Assembly: GCF_031583145.1 (NCBI RefSeq)
Contig: NZ_CP134050.1
Span: forward strand, 4,577,501 to 4,641,500
Direction: 5' to 3'
Source of the DNA: Brevibacillus brevis
Lineage (GTDB): Bacteria > Bacillota > Bacilli > Brevibacillales > Brevibacillaceae
DNA length: 64,000 nucleotides
Shown here: in pieces, positions 44,423 to 52,534 of the stretch
Numbering within the stretch: position 1 is the first letter of the stretch
Layout: every line of letters begins with the position of its first letter
Program-made: the position numbers and the translations under genes
The notes under the pieces: generated by a model
What the model was told of the DNA's origin: nothing
The model's input: only the letters and a program-made list of their open reading frames with translations
The model's database searches: none

Positions 44423-45454
44423 CTATTTTTGCTCCCGGCGAACCAGATCGAGAAAATGCGCCAGCACCCGTGCCGTCATTCCCCAGATCACACGCCCCTC
44501 CACTTCGTAAAACAAGTGCTCCACCGTACCGGATCGCCACGGGTAGCGCTTGCCTCCGGGGATCAGGTGAAAAGGAAAATCCTCCTCGGGCTGCAGGAAG
44601 GTCGACGTGCAATGAACGGAGGGCTGCATGGACAGCAGCGTATCCAGCGGGATGATGAACACCTCGCCTACTTCATCCGGATTGGGCTGCATGTCCCGGA
44701 TGCTGTCCAAATAGCCGACGAACGGAAAAATGCTCCCCCTTCCCGGCCCCAGCAAGATGTCCAACGCGCCGATGTAGCGGATGCACTCAAGGGAAAGCCC
44801 CAGCTCTTCGCTCGTCTCGCGCCGCGCCGTAGCCCAGCGCGATTCATCACCTTCCTCCGAGCGCCCTCCCGGAAAACAGACCTCTCCCGCCTGACGCCGC
44901 ATCGTGCTCGCCCGTTTCTCGAACAAAATCCCCAGGCGCCCATCTTCCATGTGTACCAGCGGCAAAAGAACGCTGAACGAACCGTACCGTTCGTCGCCCA
45001 TGACGGCGGGCTCCCTTTTGCCTAGCAGACCCCGTATACGGGCGACGGTCGGATCGGAAAGCTCCTGTTCCTCCTGCTCGATCGGATTGGAGACTTCGAT
45101 GAGATTGCCGTCCGGATCGCGCAAATAGACGGAGAGGATCGGTCCGGTCGCACCCGTCCGCCGGATCGGTCCCTCGACAATCTCCTCTCCGCAAGAGTGG
45201 ATGTGGGCGACGACCTCATCCAGCGGCATCGACGTGAGAAAGCAAAGGTCAGCAGATCCCGGGACGGGATGCTGCGCCTTTGGTTCGAATTCATGGCCGG
45301 CCTGATGCAGATTGATTTTTTGCCGGCCGTACGCAAGCGCCCGGCGGCCGTTTCCGAAGGTGACCGCCTGCATCCGCAGAACGCGTTCGTAGAAGCCGAT
45401 GGTCGCCTCGATATCCCGAACCGTCAAGACAAAATGGTCCAGACTGTCGATCAT
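44423..45454 (-). CDS. Fused glyoxalase/VOC domain and NUDIX hydrolase
   Basis: A 343-residue two-domain protein. Residues 1-125 are a vicinal-oxygen-chelate domain (SLDHFVLTVRDIEATIGFYERVL, NLHQAGHEF, VYLRDPDGNLIEVSNP) with candidate metal ligands His and Glu. Residues 150-340 are a NUDIX domain of the CoA-pyrophosphatase (NudL/YeaB) type: FPGGRSEEGDESRWATARRETSEELGL is the NUDIX helix. The junction is a Glu-rich linker (IEQEEQELSD) with one continuous frame. The ATG at 45454 has the RBS AGGGAGAG. It heads the operon leading to nagA. The combined role is unknown. Confidence 0.88.
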   Translation of the reverse strand: MIDSLDHFVLTVRDIEATIGFYERVLRMQAVTFGNGRRALAYGRQKINLHQAGHEFEPKAQHPVPGSADLCFLTSMPLDEVVAHIHSCGEEIVEGPIRRTGATGPILSVYLRDPDGNLIEVSNPIEQEEQELSDPTVARIRGLLGKREPAVMGDERYGSFSVLLPLVHMEDGRLGILFEKRASTMRRQAGEVCFPGGRSEEGDESRWATARRETSEELGLSLECIRYIGALDILLGPGRGSIFPFVGYLDSIRDMQPNPDEVGEVFIIPLDTLLSMQPSVHCTSTFLQPEEDFPFHLIPGGKRYPWRSGTVEHLFYEVEGRVIWGMTARVLAHFLDLVRREQK

Positions 45455-45622
45455 GTGCATCTCTCCCTGTATGTACCTTGGCTCCATTATAGCACTGTCC
45501 GGTTGTTCGGGAGGAGTTGCGGCAGAGTAAAGTACCTACGCAACGAACAGCGACGGTGCATGAGGAAGACGCGACGACCAGGGATTGACCTCCTCGTTCC
45601 GATCGGCTTGTGAAAATCTCGC

Positions 45623-45657
45623 AAAAAAACCGGCGCCTCCCTCGGGAAGCGTCCGGT
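45623..45657 (-). terminator. DeoR gene terminator
   Basis: On the minus strand ACCGGACGCTTCCC pairs with GGGAGGCGCCGGT, followed by seven T. Confidence 0.8.
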
Positions 45658-45661
45658 CCGG

Positions 45662-46447
45662 TTATTCGGCGACCAGCCATGTGACATTGTGAGCCTGCAA
45701 TTCCTTGGTCCAGTCATCGGGAGGAGTCGAGTCGCTGATGACGATGTCGATTTCCTTCAGCTCCGCGACTTTGCACAGCGTACTGATGCCGATTTTGGAG
45801 TGATCTGCCATGACAATGCTCTCGTTGGCGTTTTCGATGAAGCGTCTGGCCAGGACGGCGCGTTCCGGGTCGTAGCACGTCAGCCCTTTATGGACGAGGA
45901 GGCCGTCCACGGAGAGGAACGCCTTGTCCACGAAAAAGTCTTTCATCATCTGGTCGGCGAACGGGCCGCCTACCCGGTGATGCTTGGCGTTGACCTTCCC
46001 GCCGAGAAAGTACACTTCGGCCGACAGCAAACCGCCGTTTTGATACTCGATCAGCATGTTCAGAGCCGTAATCGAACAGGTCAGGATAGTCAAATCCTTT
46101 TTGGTGGACAAAAAGTGGATCATTTGCAGCGGAGTCGTCCCCTCGTCAATGACGATGGTATCGTTGTCCTGGACCATCTCTGCGGCAGCCCGGCCAATCC
46201 GTTTTTTCTCCTCGGCACGCATGACTTCGCGGCTCAGATGGGACGGCTCTGTCCGATCCAGATTCAGCTTGACCGCTCCTCCGTACACGCGCTTGAGCTT
46301 CTTTTCCATTTCCAGCTCTTCCAAATACCTGCGGATCGACTCGGAAGATACCTGCAGCTTCTCCACCAGCTCGTTGGTCCGCACCTTGCCGTTTGCGTTC
46401 ACCAATTGCAAGATAATCTGTTTGCGCTCTTCCCCGAACAAAGACAC
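45662..46447 (-). CDS. DeoR-family regulator of the phosphonate cluster
   Basis: A 261-residue repressor-type protein. The N-terminal helix-turn-helix (KVRTNELVEKLQVSSESIRRYLEELE, residues 20-45) is DeoR-type. The C-terminal sensor domain has the sugar-phosphate-isomerase-like DeoRC motifs VIDEGTTPLQM, ALNML and FLSVDGL. It lies 130 bases after phnW on the same strand; 19-base-spaced direct repeats upstream may be its operator. A DeoR regulator for aminoethylphosphonate genes is uncommon, so the control link is inferred from position. Confidence 0.88.
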   Translation of the reverse strand: MSLFGEERKQIILQLVNANGKVRTNELVEKLQVSSESIRRYLEELEMEKKLKRVYGGAVKLNLDRTEPSHLSREVMRAEEKKRIGRAAAEMVQDNDTIVIDEGTTPLQMIHFLSTKKDLTILTCSITALNMLIEYQNGGLLSAEVYFLGGKVNAKHHRVGGPFADQMMKDFFVDKAFLSVDGLLVHKGLTCYDPERAVLARRFIENANESIVMADHSKIGISTLCKVAELKEIDIVISDSTPPDDWTKELQAHNVTWLVAE

Positions 46448-46530
46448 GACGTGGGTCCCCCTATTGTTCTGCCGTTCATTTCTTACTTTGAATTGTAGAG
46501 GTATCGCTCCCTATTTCGCAAGAGAAAATC

Positions 46531-46560
46531 CGTTGTTTTATCTGTTTTTCGTTGTTTTTT
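46531..46560. promoter_or_regulatory. Candidate DeoR operator (direct repeats)
   Basis: CGTTGTTTTatctgtttttCGTTGTTTTT carries two copies of CGTTGTTTT 19 bases apart (two helical turns), just upstream of the DeoR gene. A related TTCGTTTGTTTTT occurs at 52510-52522 ahead of the phosphonate operon. Confidence 0.45.
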
Positions 46561-46576
46561 CAGAAAATGCGCGCTG

Positions 46577-47707
46577 CTAGAAACGGCTTTTTTCCACCGC
46601 CGACAGCAGCCGCTCCACGTCCTCGGGGTACACCTCGCCGATATTGCCGATGCGAAACGTGTCCGCCTGCGAAATTTTCCCGGGGTAGATGACGAACCCC
46701 GCCTGTTTCAACCGCTCGTAAAACGCCGCAAAGGAAAATGCCCCGCCGTCCGGGTAATGGAACGACGTAATGAATGGCGATTGAAAAGCCTTCGGCAGCA
46801 AGGGGCGGTAGCCGAGGCGTACCATTCCGTCCTCCAAAATCTGCTGGTTCCGTAAGTAGCGCTCGTGGCGCTTGGCAATGCCGCCCTCCTCCTCCAGCTC
46901 CGCCAAAGCCTGGTGGAAGGCGTGCACCACATGCGTCGGAGACGTGTAGCGCCACTTTCCGTTTCTCTCCTCCATCGTCTCCCATTGGTCGTACAGATCC
47001 AGCGACAGCGTTCGGGCCTGGCCCTTGCACTTGCGCAGCTCGTCCGTTTTGGCGATGACGAAGCCGAAACCGGGCACGCCCTGGATGCACTTGTTTGCGC
47101 TGGAAATGAGGTAGTCGATGCGCAGCTCCTTTACGTCCATCGGGATGCCGCCGAAGCTGCTCATGGCGTCCACGATAAAGGTCTTGCCGAAGCGTTCGGC
47201 CACCTCGCCGATGCCCCCAATCGGATTGAGCATCCCCGTCGTCGTCTCTGAGTGGACAACCGCGACGTGGGTGATCGCCGGATCTTTTTCCAGCATCGCG
47301 GCGACAGGTGCTGCCGACACCGGAGCGAGCTCCCCGAAATCGATCACTTCGGTCGCAATCCCATGGACGCGGGCTATCTGCACCATCCGGTCACCGTAGG
47401 CCCCGTTGGTCAGGACGAGCAGCTTGCCGTCTGACGGAACGGCGCTGCTCAACACCGCTTCCACACAGAACGTGCCGCTGCCTTGCATAAGTACAGCCGT
47501 ATAGTCCTCGAAGCTGGCCGTCGCCAGCCGAACCAGCTTGTTCCTGATCGTCTCTACGAGCTGATTGTAATCCCGGTCCCACGTGCACCAGTCCCGCAGC
47601 ATCGCCTCCCTTACCCCGCTCGAGGTCGTCAGCGGCCCCGGGGTGAGCAGCAAATACGGATTTTCCCTCGCAGCCGCCCTCTCGGTGAAATTCGTCATCT
47701 GTCCCAT
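46577..47707 (-). CDS. phnW: 2-aminoethylphosphonate-pyruvate transaminase
   Basis: A 376-residue PLP aminotransferase of class V converting 2-aminoethylphosphonate and pyruvate to phosphonoacetaldehyde and alanine. N-terminal [11 protein letters not shown] is the PhnW/AGXT signature. Asp180 ([11 protein letters not shown]) holds the pyridine nitrogen, and Lys206 in [15 protein letters not shown] forms the Schiff base. [10 protein letters not shown] is also intact. It lies 33 bases downstream of phnX in the same operon. Confidence 0.94.
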   Translation of the reverse strand: MGQMTNFTERAAARENPYLLLTPGPLTTSSGVREAMLRDWCTWDRDYNQLVETIRNKLVRLATASFEDYTAVLMQGSGTFCVEAVLSSAVPSDGKLLVLTNGAYGDRMVQIARVHGIATEVIDFGELAPVSAAPVAAMLEKDPAITHVAVVHSETTTGMLNPIGGIGEVAERFGKTFIVDAMSSFGGIPMDVKELRIDYLISSANKCIQGVPGFGFVIAKTDELRKCKGQARTLSLDLYDQWETMEERNGKWRYTSPTHVVHAFHQALAELEEEGGIAKRHERYLRNQQILEDGMVRLGYRPLLPKAFQSPFITSFHYPDGGAFSFAAFYERLKQAGFVIYPGKISQADTFRIGNIGEVYPEDVERLLSAVEKSRF

Positions 47708-47740
47708 TCCTCTCTTCTCCTGTTGCCTTCTGGCTGCAGC

Positions 47741-48538
47741 TTACGGCCTCTCTCCCGCTTCCAGCCGCTTCTCTATTTTCGCCAGCGCTTCATCGAGCCG
47801 TCCGATTTCCTCGATGACGTAGTGCGCGCCTGCCTCCCGCAGTCTCTCTGCGGCGCGCGAGATTTTTTCATGAAGCACTTCCTGGGGAAGCAGTCTTACT
47901 TCCTCCTGGGACAGTCCCAGCTCGCTCCCGCCTTTCAATACCCCGACGGTCCACATGCCAGCATTCCGGCCTTCTTTCATGTCGCTCGCGGTATCGCCGA
48001 CCTTCACCATGGCGCTCAGCGGATAGCAGTCCAGCTGCATCGCATTTTGGAAACACATCCACGGATAAGGCCGGCCAGCCGGGACATCGCTCGGCGTCAC
48101 CAGCACGTCCGGCGCGTAGCCTTGCTCCTCGCTTGCTGCTGCCACGACGTCCATCATCTGGCGCGTATAGCCCGTGGTGGAGCCGATCTTGATGCCTTTG
48201 GCACGAAGGCGGTTGGCGAGATCGACCGCTCCCGGCACCGGCGTCGCGTACTCGTGCAGCGTCTCCATCAGCAGCGGCTCGAAATCCGCGTACAGCTCTT
48301 CCACATCGCGTTCGTCCGGCATGCGTCCGTACTTTTCCTGCCAGAGCGCCGCCACCCGGTCCATGTCAAGCAACGCCCGGATGTGATCCCGCTTCAGCAT
48401 CCCCATCGGCTCGCGTGCTTCCTCGACCGTCAGCTCGATCCCGCGCTTTTCGAATACCTGCAAAAAAACAGCCAGGGGAGCGAAGCATCCGTAATCCACC
48501 ATGGTCCCTGCCCAATCCAAAACAACTGCTCGAATCAT
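47741..48538 (-). CDS. phnX: Phosphonoacetaldehyde hydrolase
   Basis: A 265-residue HAD-superfamily enzyme that cleaves phosphonoacetaldehyde to acetaldehyde and phosphate. The nucleophile is Asp8 (VLDWAGTMVDYG). The special Schiff-base lysine of this family is Lys49 in PMGMLKRDHIRALL. HAD motif II is IGSTTGYT and motif III/IV is VKVGDTASDMKEG. Together with PhnW it gives the complete two-step route from aminoethylphosphonate to phosphate. It directly abuts the permease gene. Confidence 0.94.
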   Translation of the reverse strand: MIRAVVLDWAGTMVDYGCFAPLAVFLQVFEKRGIELTVEEAREPMGMLKRDHIRALLDMDRVAALWQEKYGRMPDERDVEELYADFEPLLMETLHEYATPVPGAVDLANRLRAKGIKIGSTTGYTRQMMDVVAAASEEQGYAPDVLVTPSDVPAGRPYPWMCFQNAMQLDCYPLSAMVKVGDTASDMKEGRNAGMWTVGVLKGGSELGLSQEEVRLLPQEVLHEKISRAAERLREAGAHYVIEEIGRLDEALAKIEKRLEAGERP

Positions 48539-50248
48539 TTACGCCACCTTCTCCTTTTCCTGGCCCGCCCAGGCAGCGCGCTTGCGAATGGCTGCTATAG
48601 CCCATTCCGCTCCTGTGCGGGCGACGATGTTCAGACAGACGATCAATACCGACATAGCGGCTGCGGGCGCGACATCGCCGGCGTCGTCCATGTTCACGAT
48701 GGAGACGGCAGCGAGCTTGAAATCCGCCGCGTACAGAAACACTACCGCCGAGACCGTCACCAGCGAATTGATGAAAAAGTAAACGGCCATTTCCATGATG
48801 GCAGGCGCACAGACCGGCACGGTGACCCGCCAAAACACTTTGGCCTGTGGGATGCCCATCGACTCCGCAGCCAGCTCAAACTCCGGATCCAGCTTTTTCA
48901 AAGCCGACGTTGCCGTGATGAACGCGACCGCGAAGAAATGTACGACATTGGCGAGGATGAGAATCCAGATCGTGCCATACAGGCCGTGAAACGGGTTTTG
49001 CGGATCGTTGAAAAAGAAAATGTAGGAAAGGCCGATGACCAGACCCGGCAAGGCCAAGGGCAGGATGGACAGGAAGTACCCGGCTTGCCGCAGCCCCTTC
49101 CACGCCTTCGTTTTTTCGATCACATAAGCCGCAGTGAACGTGGCGGCAGTGCCCAGGATGGCTGTCAGCAGCGAGACGAGTACGCTGTTCCATAGCGGAC
49201 CCGCCCCCTCTCCGGCCACATGGGAAAAATCGTAGTGCTGCCATCCGAATCCGAGGTTGTACGGCCACACCTTGACGAAGGAAGCGAGCACCACCGCCGC
49301 CATGAGCAGCAGAAGAAAACCGCTCACAGCCAGGCAGAGGATGAAGAAAAAGGTATCGCGAGCTTTGTTTTCCTTTATGCGGTATGGCTTGGACTTGGCC
49401 GTGACTGCCGCGTGCTGCTTGCGTTCGACGATGCGGTCCACGATGAACGCGGCCAGCGCCGGGAGAATCAGCAGCAGTCCTACCGTCGCCCCCATTGTCA
49501 TGTTTTGCTGTCCGATCACTTGCTTGTAAATGTCAGTCGCGAGGACCGAATATTGCCCCCCGACCACCTTGGGCGCGCCGAAATCCGTAAATGCCAGCGT
49601 AAAGGTGACGAAGCACGCACTGACAATCCCGTATTTGACGCTCGGAACCGTCACCGTCCAAAATTTCCGAATCGCGCCTGCTCCCAGCGTATCGGCAGCC
49701 TCGTACAGCTGATAATCCGCAAAAGCCAGAGAAACCGCCAGAATCAGGTACGCCTGCGGAAGGACGTAGACGACCTCCGCCAGGATAATGCCTACAGGAC
49801 CGTACAGATCGATGTCCCACGAGAATGGCAGCAAACCGAAGATTCCCGTCGTGACCAGCCCCTGATTGCCAAACAGATAGGTCAACGCGATCCCGTGCAT
49901 CATCGTCGGAGCAAACAGCGGCAGGAGCGCCACCGCCCGAAACGCCCGCTTTCCGCGGATTCCGCTGCGCGTCATGGCATAAGCGAACAAAAAGGCGAGC
50001 GTGACCGCCGCGGCTGTCGTAATCCCCGCGACGAAAAGCGTATTCGTCAGGGATTGAGACAGAGCCGGTGTGGAGAAGTACGCCGCGAAGTTGCCAAATC
50101 CGACGAAGTGACCGGTGCGGTCGTAGAAAGCTCTGGAAAAGAGCTGTATCAGCGGCAGCAGCACGCTCGTCAGAAGGGCGGCCACTACAAGCGCAATCAG
50201 CCCTTTTTGCAGCGTATCCTTCCCTCCCTTGATCACGGATGCTTTCAT
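48539..50248 (-). CDS. 2-aminoethylphosphonate-type ABC transporter permease (fused pair)
   Basis: A 569-residue permease with two complete permease halves of about six helices each, as in iron and aminoethylphosphonate importers of the FbpB/PhnV type. Each half has an EAA loop: YEAADTLGAGAIRKFWTVTVPSVKYGI and LAAESMGIPQAKVFWRVTVPVCAPAI. The start at 50248 overlaps the ATPase stop (ATGA). Substrate assignment rests on the neighbouring phnX and phnW. Confidence 0.9.
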   Translation of the reverse strand: MKASVIKGGKDTLQKGLIALVVAALLTSVLLPLIQLFSRAFYDRTGHFVGFGNFAAYFSTPALSQSLTNTLFVAGITTAAAVTLAFLFAYAMTRSGIRGKRAFRAVALLPLFAPTMMHGIALTYLFGNQGLVTTGIFGLLPFSWDIDLYGPVGIILAEVVYVLPQAYLILAVSLAFADYQLYEAADTLGAGAIRKFWTVTVPSVKYGIVSACFVTFTLAFTDFGAPKVVGGQYSVLATDIYKQVIGQQNMTMGATVGLLLILPALAAFIVDRIVERKQHAAVTAKSKPYRIKENKARDTFFFILCLAVSGFLLLLMAAVVLASFVKVWPYNLGFGWQHYDFSHVAGEGAGPLWNSVLVSLLTAILGTAATFTAAYVIEKTKAWKGLRQAGYFLSILPLALPGLVIGLSYIFFFNDPQNPFHGLYGTIWILILANVVHFFAVAFITATSALKKLDPEFELAAESMGIPQAKVFWRVTVPVCAPAIMEMAVYFFINSLVTVSAVVFLYAADFKLAAVSIVNMDDAGDVAPAAAMSVLIVCLNIVARTGAEWAIAAIRKRAAWAGQEKEKVA

Positions 50249-51306
50249 GGGCACCACCCCTGTTCCGTTGCGGCAGCTGCTTCGTCGCGTTCAAAGCGGA
50301 GCAGGTGATCTGCGGGCAGCTCCAGCCACACCTTTTGCTCCCTTCGGATGTCCAGCTTGCTCGCCTCGCCTGCCGGCAAATCGAGGAGCAGTCGTTCATC
50401 CTTACGCCCGCCGTCCAGCCAATCCAGATAGAGACGGTAGAACGCTCCGCGAAATTCGATTTCCCGAACCGTTGCGCCGATGCCATCGTCCGATTCTTGC
50501 GTCAGGAGGCGCAAATTTTCCGGGCGAATGGCAAAGAGCTCGCCGCCGCCAGACGATGCCGGATCGCTGCTTCCTCTACGGATGAAGTTGATTGCGCCGA
50601 TGAAATCCGCGACGAACGGCGTCGCAGGCCGGTTGTAGATGGCCTGCGGCGTCCCGACCTGCATGACTTCCCCGTGGTTCATCACGACGATTTTGTCTGC
50701 CATCGTCAGCGCCTCATCCTGGTCGTGCGTGACCATCACCGTCGTCATTCCGAACGTTTCATGCAGCCTGCGAATTTCCAGCCGCAGCTTTTGCCGCACT
50801 TTGGCATCCAGCGCAGAGAGAGGCTCGTCCAGCAGCAAGACGTCCGGCGAAAGAGAAATGGCGCGAGCGAGCGCAATGCGCTGCTGTTGACCCCCGGAGA
50901 GCTGGGAGGGATATTTGTCGGCGGCATGCGACAGGTCGACCATCTCAAGTGCTTCCTCCACCTTCGCGGCGATTTCCCGCCTGGACAGCTTTTTCTGCTC
51001 GAGGCCAAACGCGATGTTTTGAGCCGCAGTCAAATTCGGGAAAAGCGCGTAAGACTGGAACATCATTGCGATATTTCGCTGCGAGGGCGGCAGGGAAGTG
51101 ATCTCCCTGTTCCCTATCATCATCCGTCCCGTCGTCGGCTGCTCCAGCCCCGCGATCATCCGCAGCAGCGTCGTCTTGCCGCAGCCGCTGGGGCCAAGCA
51201 AGCAGACGAACTCGTTTTTGGCGATGTCGATCGAGATGTGGGTTAGTGCCGAAAACAGGCCGAAGCGCTTGCTTACCCCTTGAATCGAAACATACGATTG
51301 TGTCAT
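50245..51306 (-). CDS. 2-aminoethylphosphonate-type ABC transporter ATPase
   Basis: A 353-residue ATPase. Walker [11 protein letters not shown]-loop MFQSYALFPN, signature [14 protein letters not shown], Walker [14 protein letters not shown] and HDQDEALTMAD are intact. A C-terminal TOBE-like domain (about 240-345) follows. The class fits PhnT/FbpC-like importers. It sits between the binding-protein gene (21 bases) and the permease (overlap). Confidence 0.9.
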   Translation of the reverse strand: MTQSYVSIQGVSKRFGLFSALTHISIDIAKNEFVCLLGPSGCGKTTLLRMIAGLEQPTTGRMMIGNREITSLPPSQRNIAMMFQSYALFPNLTAAQNIAFGLEQKKLSRREIAAKVEEALEMVDLSHAADKYPSQLSGGQQQRIALARAISLSPDVLLLDEPLSALDAKVRQKLRLEIRRLHETFGMTTVMVTHDQDEALTMADKIVVMNHGEVMQVGTPQAIYNRPATPFVADFIGAINFIRRGSSDPASSGGGELFAIRPENLRLLTQESDDGIGATVREIEFRGAFYRLYLDWLDGGRKDERLLLDLPAGEASKLDIRREQKVWLELPADHLLRFERDEAAAATEQGWCP

Positions 51307-51327
51307 GATGCCGTTTCTCCTCGCTGC

Positions 51328-52398
51328 TTACTTGGGCTCACTCTTGGTCGCGTACCGTTTTTCCCACTCGGCGAGCAATTTCTCACGATTCTCGGCAGCC
51401 TTTTTCAAATCAAGCGGCACGAGCTGCCTAAGCGGATCTACGGAGTACCCTTCCGGAAGAGGGGCTCCCTCCTGTTTCACGCTGACGATGGCGAAGTTCT
51501 GGCCATAGGCTTTCATCGCCTCGTCGGAGATGGCCCAGTCAAGAAACAGCTTCGCTTCGGGCTTGATCTGCGCTTTTTTCATCAAGGCATTGGCTTCGAC
51601 GTCCCAGCCGGAGCCTTCTTTCGGAAAGACGACTTCAAGCGGCGCTCCTTTTTTCTTTTCCGCAATGGCACGGTAACCGAAGGAGATCCCGATCGGATAT
51701 TCGCCTGACGCCGCCATTTTCGCCGGCTTGGAGCCGGAGTGCGTGTAGATGGCCATATTTTCGTGCAGCTTGTCCAGATACGGCCAGCCGTCCGTTTCGC
51801 CTTTCAACTGCATGACGCCGTTGATCGTCAACAGCCCCGTTCCAGAGGACGCGGGATTCGGCATGACGATCATGCCTTTGTATTCGGTCTTCGCCAGGTC
51901 TTCGTAGGAACGCGGGATGGGCAAGCCGCGCTTTTCCAGTTCTTTGGTGTTCACGGCAAAAGCGGTTTCCCACGCATCAATCCCGACCCAGTGGGCTGGC
52001 TCCTTGTCGTCCTTGAACTCGGCTGATACCTTCTCGATGCCTTTGGGCGAGTAGCCTTCCAGCATGCCCTGCTGATCGAGGACGAGCAGGCTGGTAGCCG
52101 CGGTCCCCCAGACGACGTCCGCCTGCGGGTTGTCTTTCTCCGCCAGCAGCTTGGCCGTGATGATTCCGGTCGAGTCGCGGACAATGTTGACTTTCACTTC
52201 CGGGTATTTTGCGTGGAAAGAGTCCAGGTACGTTTTGATCTGATCGTCTTCCAGGGCTGTATAGACGGTGATCTCTCCGGATGGTGCAGCCGCCGTGGCT
52301 TTCTGTGTGTTTGTTTGGGATTGTGGCGCCTGTCCACAGCCTGCCAGAACTCCGATCGACAAGATGGACGCAAGAAACGGATACTGCCACTTTTTCAT
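51328..52398 (-). CDS. 2-aminoethylphosphonate-type ABC transporter substrate-binding lipoprotein
   Basis: A 356-residue lipoprotein (lipobox IGVLAGC, residues near 20) of the class with iron- and phosphonate-binding members. [59 protein letters not shown] is the family's N-terminal lobe. No tyrosine pair typical of iron binders is obvious, which agrees with the phosphonate context. It is the first gene of the operon, with PhoP-box-like hexamers 64-102 bases upstream. Confidence 0.9.
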   Translation of the reverse strand: MKKWQYPFLASILSIGVLAGCGQAPQSQTNTQKATAAAPSGEITVYTALEDDQIKTYLDSFHAKYPEVKVNIVRDSTGIITAKLLAEKDNPQADVVWGTAATSLLVLDQQGMLEGYSPKGIEKVSAEFKDDKEPAHWVGIDAWETAFAVNTKELEKRGLPIPRSYEDLAKTEYKGMIVMPNPASSGTGLLTINGVMQLKGETDGWPYLDKLHENMAIYTHSGSKPAKMAASGEYPIGISFGYRAIAEKKKGAPLEVVFPKEGSGWDVEANALMKKAQIKPEAKLFLDWAISDEAMKAYGQNFAIVSVKQEGAPLPEGYSVDPLRQLVPLDLKKAAENREKLLAEWEKRYATKSEPK

Positions 52399-52461
52399 GA
52401 GAATCTCTCCTCTGTGGGAAATGTTCATTTCCTGTTCTTACGTCCCATCTTACGGGGGGAA

Positions 52462-52500
52462 TATTAAGGGAGTGTGAATGAACCGTTAAAGAAATGTTTT
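52462..52500 (-). promoter_or_regulatory. PhoP-box-like tandem hexamers ahead of phosphonate operon
   Basis: On the minus strand four hexamers repeat with 11-base spacing: AAAACA, TTAACG, TTCACA, TTAATA, each separated by 5 bases. The PhoP consensus is TT(A/C/T)ACA with about 5-base gaps; one hexamer matches fully and two at five of six positions. A weak -10 (TAAGAT) lies downstream. Confidence 0.5.
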
Positions 52501-52534
52501 TCTGTGCATTTCGTTTGTTTTTCTTTGCGTTTCC

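Noticed and set aside
47483..49195. 570-codon plus-strand frame
   Set aside because: Antisense to phnX and the permease; composition dominated by Arg/His as expected for a shadow frame.
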